Shown: in pieces, positions 37,201-44,071 of the stretch
How positions within the stretch are numbered: the first letter of the stretch is position 1
Layout of the letters: each line of letters begins with the position of its first letter
NCBI RefSeq assembly: GCF_011326735.1
Contig: NZ_JAANCN010000007.1
Span: forward strand, 1 to 64,000
Reading direction: 5' to 3'
Origin: Phycicoccus endophyticus
GTDB lineage: Bacteria; Actinomycetota; Actinomycetes; Actinomycetales; Dermatophilaceae
DNA: 64,000 nt
Notes under the pieces: generated by a model
Databases searched by the model: none
Told to the model about the DNA's origin: nothing
The model's input: the letters and a program-made list of their open reading frames with translations, nothing else
Position numbers and translations under genes: made by a program

Positions 37201-37310
37201 CCTGTGGCGCCTGGGCTCTTCTCATGTGGCTCGGTCGAGCAGTCTCAATCACACTGTTTCTGCTGTACCTTGTGCCGATCGGTGTCCTTCTGGGCCGCAG
37301 CTTGACTTGA
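37197..37310 (+). CDS. Tiny membrane ORF, ATGA-coupled
   Basis: 37 aa from ATG 37197, overlapping the previous stop as ATGA. One hydrophobic helix dominates (AVSITLFLLYLVPIGVLL), preceded by a Trp-rich start and followed by GRSLT. The 4-bp overlap hints at translational coupling. Its last 66 nt are antisense to the C-terminal end of the TetR gene, so it may not be real. Confidence 0.35.
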   Translation: MTCGAWALLMWLGRAVSITLFLLYLVPIGVLLGRSLT

Positions 37311-37919
37311 GTCTTTGTGCGCGCGGGGCGAGCCAACTAGCGCCGTGACCGCCGTCCGGTACAGTTCGGGGTCCACGTCATCGGGGTCCACGAGCCGCAG
37401 GACCGACAGGCCGACATCGAGGGCGAGGAGGATCCTTTCCTGGTCCGGGGCATCCACCGCGGCCAACCCGCTGTCGCGAGGGATGAGGCTGCGCCCAGCC
37501 TCAGGATGCGGCCGCAGGACCTCTCGCAGCTGAGTGCGTAACTCCTCATGGCGGAGGGCGTAGGCCATGAAGTCGAGGAGCAGCCGGGCATAGCTCGCCT
37601 GTTCACCCGCGCGTGCCGTGTCCACCCACACGTCACACCAGGTGTCGAGACGCGCCCACTCGTCCCCGGGATCGTCGAGAACCTGCTGGAAGGCGTGGGC
37701 CTGGGTGGTGTCTTGGAGCCGATGCCGAATGACCGCGAGGATGAGGTCGCCCTTGCTGCCGAAGTTGGAGTACACGGCCCCCTTCGTCAGACCGGCAGCG
37801 GAGGCCACGTCGTCGAGAGAGGCGCCGTCGACACCGCGCTCACCGAAGATGCGCTCGGCGGTGTCGATGAGTAGGCGTCGGTTGTTCTCCTGGCGTTCGG
37901 TCCGCGTCAGCCGCTGCAT
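37245..37919 (-). CDS. TetR/AcrR-family repressor
   Basis: 224 aa from ATG 37919. The TetR_N HTH covers about 10-56: RRLLIDTAERIFGERGVDGASLDDVASAAGLTKGAVYSNFGSKGDL. The C-terminal ligand domain contains LLLDFMAYALRHEELRTQL and DQERILLALDVGLSVLRLVD. It diverges from a two-gene ABC transporter, with a 69-bp gap containing an inverted repeat over the predicted -10. The usual logic is a ligand-responsive repressor of the transporter. The unusually polar C-terminus (after about residue 200) runs into the lower-GC remnant region and may be an extension created by an insertion boundary. Confidence 0.9.
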   Translation of the reverse strand: MQRLTRTERQENNRRLLIDTAERIFGERGVDGASLDDVASAAGLTKGAVYSNFGSKGDLILAVIRHRLQDTTQAHAFQQVLDDPGDEWARLDTWCDVWVDTARAGEQASYARLLLDFMAYALRHEELRTQLREVLRPHPEAGRSLIPRDSGLAAVDAPDQERILLALDVGLSVLRLVDPDDVDPELYRTAVTALVGSPRAHKDSSQAAAQKDTDRHKVQQKQCD

Positions 37920-37975
37920 GCCCGCAATCTACGAGCGCCGCCAGGGCGGGTCAGCGGTCGAGCGACACAATTGGG

Positions 37976-37988
37976 ATACTATCGGTAT
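37976..37988 (+). promoter_or_regulatory. TetR operator candidate over the ABC promoter
   Basis: ATAC-TATCG-GTAT at 37976-37988 is an inverted repeat with a 5-nt spacer. It overlaps the -10 TACTAT at 37977-37982, which ends 6 nt before the GTG at 37989. A repressor bound here would block the leaderless ABC transcript. Confidence 0.5.
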
Positions 37989-38927
37989 GTGAACCGTCCC
38001 GAGAGTTACCATGTGCCGACGTTGGCCGTCCAGCGGGTGACGAAGACCTACGCCGCACGCTCGGTGCGTGCCAACGACGAGGTCTCCCTCAGCGTGGACG
38101 GCGGGACGCTGCTCGCGGTGGTCGGTCACAACGGAGCCGGGAAGACGACCCTGCTCAGCCAGGTCATCGGAGTGACCCGTCCGGACTCCGGGGAGATCAC
38201 CCTCGACGGGGCTTCGCTGGTCGCCGACCCCGGGCTCGCCCGGCGAACGGCGTCGATGATGCCTCAGCTGCACGCACCTCTGACCGGTGTCACGCCGCGC
38301 CAGGCGGTGGTCGCCGTCGCGCGTCTTCGCGGCGCGTCCTCCCGCGATGCGCGCTCGGCGGCCACGCGGCTCTTCGCCGCCCTCGACATCGAGGAATTCG
38401 CGGACCGCGCCGGCGAGAAGCTGTCCGGCGGAGTTCGTCGGCTGGCCTCGCTGGCCATGACCGCTGTCCGCGCGCCGACGATCGTCCTCGTTGACGAACC
38501 CACCAACGACGTCGACCCCGTGCGCCGTCCGATGATCTGGTCGGTGCTGCGTCGCCTGGCGGACGACGGACGCATCGTGCTCGTCGTGACGCACAACCTC
38601 CACGAGGTGCAGCAGACGATGGACCGGTTCGTCCTCATGCAACGAGGCCGGGTCCTGATGGACAGCACCCCCGCGACCGTCGCCGGTGCGCTCGCGCCCA
38701 TGACGCTCACCGTCCATGACGCCCGCCCGGGCATCGAGGACTCCGCACCCCGTTGCCGCGACTCCGTCCGGCGAGGCGCGGATCTCGAGCTCGTGGTGGC
38801 GCCGGACCAGGTGGTGGCCGTTGCCTCGTGGGCCGTGGACCTCACCCGCAAAGCGCTGGCCTCCTCGTTCGCGCTGGAGCCTGCGTCGCTGTCCCGCCTC
38901 TACGAGCGAGTCACCCGTGCCGGATGA
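37989..38927 (+). CDS. ABC-2 type transporter ATP-binding protein
   Basis: 312 aa from GTG 37989 (TTG 37971 also possible). Residues about 10-235 form the nucleotide-binding domain: Walker A GHNGAGKTT, Q-loop SMMPQLHAPL, signature LSGG in EKLSGGVRRLAS, Walker B IVLVDEPTNDVDP, and H-loop VVTHNLHE. A C-terminal regulatory tail follows. It pairs with the downstream permease (11-bp overlap). In the DrrA/CcmA-like class such pumps export drugs or lipids. The likely regulator is the divergent TetR gene. Confidence 0.93.
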   Translation: MNRPESYHVPTLAVQRVTKTYAARSVRANDEVSLSVDGGTLLAVVGHNGAGKTTLLSQVIGVTRPDSGEITLDGASLVADPGLARRTASMMPQLHAPLTGVTPRQAVVAVARLRGASSRDARSAATRLFAALDIEEFADRAGEKLSGGVRRLASLAMTAVRAPTIVLVDEPTNDVDPVRRPMIWSVLRRLADDGRIVLVVTHNLHEVQQTMDRFVLMQRGRVLMDSTPATVAGALAPMTLTVHDARPGIEDSAPRCRDSVRRGADLELVVAPDQVVAVASWAVDLTRKALASSFALEPASLSRLYERVTRAG

Positions 38928-39711
38928 CGTGAGCCCGCGGGGTGGACAGGTTGCGCTCCCACAGCGAACGGACACGCCGAAGCTGCCCTGGACGTCGACC
39001 TGGTGGTCGCTCGTGCGATGGAGCATGGTCCGGCATCGATACCTCCTCCCGGTGTTCACGGCCGTCCAGGCGCTGTTTGCCGTGGCCATCGTCTACGGTC
39101 TCGCGCTGCTGCTGCCCGAGGTGGACGCGGCCGCCGCACGCCGGCTCTCCTCGGGGGCCTGGACCCTGGGCGTCATCGCTGTGGGGTGTGTTCTGGCCCC
39201 GCGGGTCGTCACGGCGTCGAAGCAGGAAGGTCTCCTGGAGTACCAACGGACGCTGCCGGTACCTCCCTCCGCGCTGCTCCTGGCGGACATGACCGTGTGG
39301 GGCGTTGCTGCCCTGCCCGGGATCGCCGTCGGCGTCGCCGCCTCGGTGACGCGCTTCGACCTCGACCTGAGCCCCGGCCCGTCACTGGTGGGGGCGCTGG
39401 TCCTCGTCTTGGTCGCCGCGACGGGGATCGGTTACGCGATCGCCTACTGGTTGCCTCCGGAGGCGGCGGGCCTGGCGACGCAGGTCGTCATGATCGGAGG
39501 GCTGTTGTTCTCACCGATCACGTTCAGTCCCGACCGCCTGCCCGCGTGGGCGGCGACTGTGCACGAATACCTGCCGTTCGCACCCATGGGCAACCTCGTC
39601 CGGGAGAAGGCCTTCGGCGGTGCCGTGGACGTCCGGGACCTCGTCGTCGTCGCAGTCTGGGGAACAGCCGGTGTGCTGGCCGCCCTCGGCTACCTCGTGC
39701 GACGTCGGTGA
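38917..39711 (+). CDS. ABC-2 type transporter permease
   Basis: 264 aa from GTG 38917 (GTG 38929 possible). Six hydrophobic helices are visible, at about 45-66, 80-97, 118-139, 148-173, 181-202 and 243-258, the DrrB/ABC-2 topology. The conserved late element FSPDRLPAWAATVHEYLPFAPM before the last helix is characteristic of ABC-2 permeases. It overlaps the ATPase gene, so one complex is expected. Substrate unknown. Confidence 0.88.
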   Translation: MPDDVSPRGGQVALPQRTDTPKLPWTSTWWSLVRWSMVRHRYLLPVFTAVQALFAVAIVYGLALLLPEVDAAAARRLSSGAWTLGVIAVGCVLAPRVVTASKQEGLLEYQRTLPVPPSALLLADMTVWGVAALPGIAVGVAASVTRFDLDLSPGPSLVGALVLVLVAATGIGYAIAYWLPPEAAGLATQVVMIGGLLFSPITFSPDRLPAWAATVHEYLPFAPMGNLVREKAFGGAVDVRDLVVVAVWGTAGVLAALGYLVRRR

Positions 39712-39736
39712 CGGATCGACGTTCGTTCCTCGGCCC

Positions 39737-39742
39737 TATGGT
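39737..39742 (+). promoter_or_regulatory. -10 element TATGGT, probable leaderless start
   Basis: TATGGT ends 7 nt before the GTG at 39750; no ribosome-binding site is visible between them. Confidence 0.5.
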
Positions 39743-39749
39743 GGGTCGG

Positions 39750-40238
39750 GTGACCGCGCCCGAGACCACGCCCGCCGCCACCTGGGCGGACTGGGAGGCC
39801 GAGCTCGTCGCCGCCGTGCTCGCGCTCGAGGACGGAGCCACCGTCACCGCGGCCGCCCCGGTGAAGCACGCGCGGATGGCCGCGACCGGGGGGCGGCTGC
39901 GCTGGCTCGCCGGGTCCCGCCGACGCCCGCTGCTGCCGACCGCCCGGCTCGTGCGGGTCGAGGACCACCTGCGCGGGCACTGGACGGGCTCGCGCCGGCT
40001 CGGCGGGCGCTTCCCGTGGACCGCCGCCGAGGAGGAGGCGCTCCTCGGGCTCGGCTGGCACCGCCCGACCGTCGGCGACGGCGAGGACTTCGTGCGGTTC
40101 TGGCCCGACGACGTCCCCGGGTCCCCCTACCTCGACCCGGCCGACGCCACCCGCGCCGCGGCGGCGGTCGCCGCCACCTTCGGGCAGGTGCTCGGCGTCG
40201 AGCCCGACGAGGGGCTGCCCACCCTGCGCGGCACCTGA
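39750..40238 (+). CDS. Hypothetical actinobacterial protein
   Basis: 162 aa from GTG 39750. The N-terminus TWADWEAELVAAV and the middle FPWTAAEEEALLGLGWHRP...FVRFWPDD are conserved-looking, Trp-rich stretches. A C-terminal helix with AAAAVAATFGQVLGVEP follows. It may be a small alpha+beta chaperone-like protein (TY-Chap or YbjN type), but that is a guess. It lies between the accessory island and ftsE and returns to the high-GC composition of the core genome, so it marks the island's right boundary. Confidence 0.6.
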   Translation: MTAPETTPAATWADWEAELVAAVLALEDGATVTAAAPVKHARMAATGGRLRWLAGSRRRPLLPTARLVRVEDHLRGHWTGSRRLGGRFPWTAAEEEALLGLGWHRPTVGDGEDFVRFWPDDVPGSPYLDPADATRAAAAVAATFGQVLGVEPDEGLPTLRGT

Positions 40239-40292
40239 GAGGCCGAACGCGCCGACGGCGGGGCGCTCACCGGGATCCACGGGTCGCCGACC

Positions 40293-40298
40293 TATCCT
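40293..40298 (+). promoter_or_regulatory. Likely -10 (TATCCT) of ftsEX
   Basis: TATCCT is the best TANNNT match upstream of ftsE and implies a leader of about 57 nt. Confidence 0.4.
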
Positions 40299-40361
40299 CG
40301 AAGCCGTCGCGGCCCGTCCGCGTCCACCCCTGCCCCCGAGCCCCGAGGCCCGCCGACCCGC

Positions 40362-41057
40362 ATGATCCGCTTCGAGAACGTCACGAAGGTCTACCCCCGC
40401 TCGACCCGTGCGGCCGTCGACGACGTCAGCGTCGACATCGATCGCGGCGAGTTCGTCTTCGTCGTCGGCCCCTCCGGCTCGGGCAAGTCGACGATGCTGC
40501 GCCTCGCGCTGCGCGAGGAGGCCGCGACCAACGGGCTCGTCCTCGTCGCCGGGCACGACCTGCGCCGGATGCCGATGCGCCAGGTGCCCCGGCTGCGGCG
40601 GGAGATGGGCGCGGTCTTCCAGGACTTCCGGCTGCTGCCGAACAAGACCGTCCACGAGAACGTCGCCTACGCCCTCCAGGTCATCGGCAAGCCGCGGCAC
40701 GCGATCCGCCAGCTCGTCCCGGAGACCCTCGAGATGGTCGGCCTCGCCGGCAAGGAGAAGCGCTTCCCCCACCAGCTCTCCGGTGGCGAGCAGCAGCGCG
40801 TCGCCATCGCGCGCGCCGTCGTCAACCGGCCGCAGATCCTCCTGTGCGACGAGCCGACGGGCAACCTCGACCAGCGCATCAGCCTCGAGATCGTCCGCCT
40901 GCTCGACCGGATCAACCGCACCGGAACGACCATCGTCATGGCCACCCACGACCACGACATCGTCAACGAGATGCGCCGCCGGGTCATCCAGCTCGACGAC
41001 GGGCGGGTCGTGCGCGACCAGCAGGACGCCGAGTACGACCGCCCCGAGGAGGCCTGA
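40362..41057 (+). CDS. ftsE: Cell-division ATP-binding protein FtsE
   Basis: 231 aa from ATG 40362. Walker A is GPSGSGKST (K42). Others are the Q-loop [11 protein letters not shown], signature [14 protein letters not shown], Walker [13 protein letters not shown], and H-loop MATHDHD. FtsE and FtsX form an ABC-like complex at the division site that transmits force to peptidoglycan hydrolases rather than moving a substrate. ftsX follows 1 nt after the stop. In actinobacteria this pair activates NlpC/P60 or M23-type hydrolases. Confidence 0.97.
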   Translation: MIRFENVTKVYPRSTRAAVDDVSVDIDRGEFVFVVGPSGSGKSTMLRLALREEAATNGLVLVAGHDLRRMPMRQVPRLRREMGAVFQDFRLLPNKTVHENVAYALQVIGKPRHAIRQLVPETLEMVGLAGKEKRFPHQLSGGEQQRVAIARAVVNRPQILLCDEPTGNLDQRISLEIVRLLDRINRTGTTIVMATHDHDIVNEMRRRVIQLDDGRVVRDQQDAEYDRPEEA

Positions 41058-41058
41058 G

Positions 41059-41964
41059 ATGCAGATGCGCTTCCTCGCCTCCGAGGTCGGCTCCGGGCTG
41101 CGCCGCAACGTCTCGATGGCCGTCTCGGTCGTCCTCGTGACGATGGTCTCGATGTTCCTCCTCGGCCTCGGTCTGCTCGCCCAGCGGCAGGCCGACACCA
41201 TGAAGGGCTACTGGTACGACCGCATCCAGGTGTCGATCTACCTGTGCACCGCCGACGCCCTCCAGCCCAACTGCGAGGGCAAGGCGGTCACCGACGCCCA
41301 GCGTGCCGCCCTGCAGTCCCAGCTCGAGGCGCTGCCCGAGGTCAAGCAGGTCTTCTACGAGTCCGAGAAGCAGGCCTACGACCGGTTCAAGGAGCAGTTC
41401 CGCAACAGCCCGATCGCCGGCAACGTCCAGGTCGGGGACATCCCGCAGAGCCTGCGCGTGCAGCTGGAGGACCCGACGAAGTTCCGCAACGTCACGACCC
41501 AGTTCGAGGACGCACCCGGCGTCGCGACCGTCCAGGACCAGGAGAAGGTCCTCAGCAAGTTCTTCACGATCATCAACTGGATCACCGTCTTCGCGGTCTT
41601 CCTCGCCGCGCTCATGGCCGCCTGCGCGGCCCTGCTCATGGCGACGACGATCCGGCAGGCGGCCTTCATCCGCCGCCGCGAGATCGGCATCATGCGTCTC
41701 GTCGGGGCCTCGAACTGGACGATCCGGATGCCCTTCGTCACCGAGATGGTCATCGTCTCGCTCGTCGGGGTGGGGCTGGCCGTCGGGCTGCTCGTCGGCC
41801 TGACGCAGTACGTCTTCACCGAGGGCGCCAGCCAGATCGCCCTCTCCCAGGCGTTCATCGGCGTCTCCGACGTCTGGCTGCTCGCCCCGTGGATGCTCGG
41901 GGGAGTGCTGCTCATCGCCGTCGCGACGAGCCTGGTCACCCTGCGCCGCTACCTGCGGGTCTGA
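41059..41964 (+). CDS. ftsX: Cell-division membrane protein FtsX
   Basis: 301 aa from ATG 41059, with GAGGAGG at 41046-41052 inside the ftsE end (spacing 6). The first helix is at about 22-42 (VSVVLVTMVSMFLLGLGLLA). The extracellular domain (about 50-170) has a Cys pair (LCTADALQPNCEG). Three C-terminal helices follow (about 172-205, 230-255, 275-292). The cytoplasmic loop RRREIGIMRLVGAS, which contacts FtsE, is typical. The extracellular domain would recruit a hydrolase, likely the M23 protein encoded next. Confidence 0.95.
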   Translation: MQMRFLASEVGSGLRRNVSMAVSVVLVTMVSMFLLGLGLLAQRQADTMKGYWYDRIQVSIYLCTADALQPNCEGKAVTDAQRAALQSQLEALPEVKQVFYESEKQAYDRFKEQFRNSPIAGNVQVGDIPQSLRVQLEDPTKFRNVTTQFEDAPGVATVQDQEKVLSKFFTIINWITVFAVFLAALMAACAALLMATTIRQAAFIRRREIGIMRLVGASNWTIRMPFVTEMVIVSLVGVGLAVGLLVGLTQYVFTEGASQIALSQAFIGVSDVWLLAPWMLGGVLLIAVATSLVTLRRYLRV

Positions 41965-41996
41965 CCCCCGGGCCCGCGCCCGCCTGAGAGAACGCT

Positions 41997-42013
41997 GACC
42001 GGCGAGGCCGGTC
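41997..42013 (+). terminator. Hairpin terminator after ftsX
   Basis: GACCGGC (41997-42003) and GCCGGTC (42007-42013) form a 7-bp stem with a 3-nt loop; TTTT follows at 42022-42025. It suggests ftsEX and the M23 gene have partly separate transcripts. Confidence 0.55.
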
Positions 42014-42044
42014 GGTGGCACTTTTCTGCCCTGATGTCTGTGCA

Positions 42045-42072
42045 AACCACTGTGGTTCGTGTTACCAATGGT
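42045..42072. promoter_or_regulatory. Two nested palindromes before the M23 gene
   Basis: AACCAC-T-GTGGTT (42045-42057) and ACCA-A-TGGT (42064-42072) share the ACCA-n-TGGT core, with centres 17 nt apart. GTTACC at 42061-42066 overlaps the second. They end at the probable start codon of the hydrolase. Confidence 0.45.
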
Positions 42073-42076
42073 GATC

Positions 42077-43507
42077 ATGGGACCACGTGACCGCGGGCTG
42101 CGGGCTGCCTCGAGGCGGTTCGTCGGGCTGCTCACCGCGGTGACCTGCACCGCCGGTCTCGCCCTGGTCGGCGCGCCCGGTGCGCCCGCGGCCCAGGACC
42201 CGGGCGCCGAGAAGAAGAAGGTCGACGCCCAGGTCGACCAGCTCGAGGACCACCTCGACGACACGAGCGCCGCGCTCTCCAACGCCTACCAGCGCCTGCA
42301 CGCCACCGAGAGCCAGCTCCCCGCCGCGCGCAGTGCCCTCAGCGAGGCGCGCGAGGCCGCCGCCGCTGCGGACGCCGCCGAGGCGCAGGCCACCCAGGAG
42401 CTCGAGATCGCCAAGGCCAACGAGGCCAAGGCCGAGTCGGACCTGAAGAAGGCGACCCAGGAGGTCGCCGACGGCCGCGAGCGGATTGCGCAGTTCGCCG
42501 CGCAGATCTACCAGGAGCAGGGCTTCGGCCAGCTCGACGTCGCCCTCTCCAGCGAGAAGCCCCAGGAGTTCGCCGACCGGCTCGCCATGGTCGACACCGT
42601 GCTCGACGTGCAGAACGCGACGATCGAGCGGCTGAGCACCGAGCAGGCCAGCCTCACCGCGCTCGAGGACCACGTCTCCGCGCTGCGTGCCGACTCCGAC
42701 CGCAAGCAGAAGGCGGCCGCGGCGGCCCTGGCCAAGGCCGAGTCCGCCCAGGCCGCCGCCGCGCAGGCCCAGGCCGCCCTGGAGTCCCTCGCCGCGACCC
42801 AGCAGAAGCAGGCCGACGGCTACGAGGACCAGCTCGCGACCGACAAGAAGCAGCTGGCCGCGATGAAGTCCGAGCAGGAGCGCCTCGCCAAGGTGCTCGC
42901 CAAGCGGGCGGCCGAGGCCCGCGCCCGGGCCGAGGCGCGGCGCAAGGCACAGGCGGCCAAGCGCGCGGCTGCCGAGGCCAAGCGCCGGGCGCAGCAGAAC
43001 CAGAGCAGCTCGGGCTCCTCGGGTGGCTCCTCCTCGGGTGGCTCCTCGAGCGGGTCGAGCGGGTCGAGCGGCTCCTCCTCCTCCGGCGGCTCCAGCGGCG
43101 GGTCCTCGACGAGCTCGGGCTACCTCTCCCGCCCGGTGCACACCGGCTGGATCAGCTCGGAGTTCGGGATGCGCTACCACCCGATCTACCACTACTGGAA
43201 GCTGCACTCCGGGCGGGACTACGCCGTCGGCTGCGGCACCCCCGTGTACGCCGCCGCCTCCGGGACGGTCATCCAGACGACCTATACCGCGGGCTACGGC
43301 AACCGGGTGGTCATCGACCACGGGCTGCAGCGTGGTGTCGGGCTGGCGACGACCTACAACCACCTCTCGAGCATCGTCGTCGGGGGCGGCTACGTCAGCC
43401 GGGGCCAGCTGATCGCCTACAGCGGGACCACCGGCTCCTCCACGGGCTGCCACCTGCACTTCGAGACCCTCGTCAACGGCAGCTTCGTCGACCCCGCGGC
43501 TGGCTGA
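42077..43507 (+). CDS. Secreted coiled-coil M23 peptidoglycan endopeptidase
   Basis: About 476 aa (starts at 42059 or 42068 are also possible). A signal peptide (RRFVGLLTAVTCTAGLALVG, cleavage near APAAQ) is followed by a long Ala/Glu/Lys-rich coiled coil (about 45-310). A Gly/Ser linker (about 43003-43125) comes next, then a C-terminal M23/LytM domain with HSGRD, YNHLSS and the HLHFE metal site. The plan is that of EnvC, the FtsEX-activated protein, but with an intact catalytic site, so it may cut the wall directly. It lies 110 nt after ftsX. Confidence 0.88.
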   Translation: MGPRDRGLRAASRRFVGLLTAVTCTAGLALVGAPGAPAAQDPGAEKKKVDAQVDQLEDHLDDTSAALSNAYQRLHATESQLPAARSALSEAREAAAAADAAEAQATQELEIAKANEAKAESDLKKATQEVADGRERIAQFAAQIYQEQGFGQLDVALSSEKPQEFADRLAMVDTVLDVQNATIERLSTEQASLTALEDHVSALRADSDRKQKAAAAALAKAESAQAAAAQAQAALESLAATQQKQADGYEDQLATDKKQLAAMKSEQERLAKVLAKRAAEARARAEARRKAQAAKRAAAEAKRRAQQNQSSSGSSGGSSSGGSSSGSSGSSGSSSSGGSSGGSSTSSGYLSRPVHTGWISSEFGMRYHPIYHYWKLHSGRDYAVGCGTPVYAAASGTVIQTTYTAGYGNRVVIDHGLQRGVGLATTYNHLSSIVVGGGYVSRGQLIAYSGTTGSSTGCHLHFETLVNGSFVDPAAG

Positions 43508-43565
43508 ACACGCTGTCCTGACCGCCGCACCGGGACACCTCGGGGGGCGGCCCGCCCGCGGACGG

Positions 43566-43571
43566 TAGCCT
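43566..43571 (+). promoter_or_regulatory. -10 element TAGCCT of smpB
   Basis: TAGCCT ends 7 nt before the smpB GTG at 43579, again predicting a leaderless transcript. Confidence 0.5.
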
Positions 43572-43578
43572 CCTGCTC

Positions 43579-44070
43579 GTGGCCAAGGACAGCGGGAAGG
43601 ACCCGGGGAGGAAGCTCGTCGCGAGCAACCGCAAGGCGCGCCACGACTACCACGTCGAGGACACCTACGAGGCCGGCCTCGTCCTCATGGGCACCGAGGT
43701 CAAGGCCCTGCGGATGGGCCGGGCCTCCCTCGTCGACGGCTGGGCCGGCTTCGACCGCGAGGGCGAGCTGTGGCTCGAGGGCGTGCACATCCCCGAGTAC
43801 GTCAGCGGCACGTGGACCAACCACACCCCGCGCCGGCGGCGCAAGCTGCTGCTGCACCGGCGCGAGCTGGAAAAGATCGCCCAGGCCACCCGGGAGACCG
43901 GGCACACCATCGTCCCGCTCAGCCTCTACTTCAGGGACGGGCGGGCCAAGGTCGAGATCGCGGTCGTCCGCGGCAAGAAGGCCTACGACAAGCGCCAGAC
44001 GCTGCGCGAGCGCCAGGACCGGCGCGAGGCCGAGCGCGCCATCGCCGCCCGCCGGCGGGGCGAGGAGTGA
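43579..44070 (+). CDS. smpB: tmRNA-binding protein SmpB
   Basis: 163 aa from GTG 43579. SmpB binds the tRNA-like part of tmRNA and delivers it to stalled ribosomes. Visible features: [36 protein letters not shown] at the oligonucleotide-binding barrel, [20 protein letters not shown], and the basic C-terminal tail [18 protein letters not shown] that enters the mRNA channel. The partner ssrA is 6 kb downstream in the same window. The next gene starts 2 nt after the stop. Confidence 0.97.
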   Translation: MAKDSGKDPGRKLVASNRKARHDYHVEDTYEAGLVLMGTEVKALRMGRASLVDGWAGFDREGELWLEGVHIPEYVSGTWTNHTPRRRRKLLLHRRELEKIAQATRETGHTIVPLSLYFRDGRAKVEIAVVRGKKAYDKRQTLRERQDRREAERAIAARRRGEE

Positions 44071-44071
44071 G

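Noticed and set aside
41965-42076. Cyclic-di-AMP (ydaO) riboswitch before the M23 hydrolase
   Set aside because: The gap is about 110 nt, already holds a terminator and palindromes, and lacks the ydaO core.
43003-43125. Repetitive Gly/Ser-coding DNA taken for a possible repeat array or CRISPR
   Set aside because: It is a protein linker in the M23 enzyme; no constant repeat/unique spacer structure.
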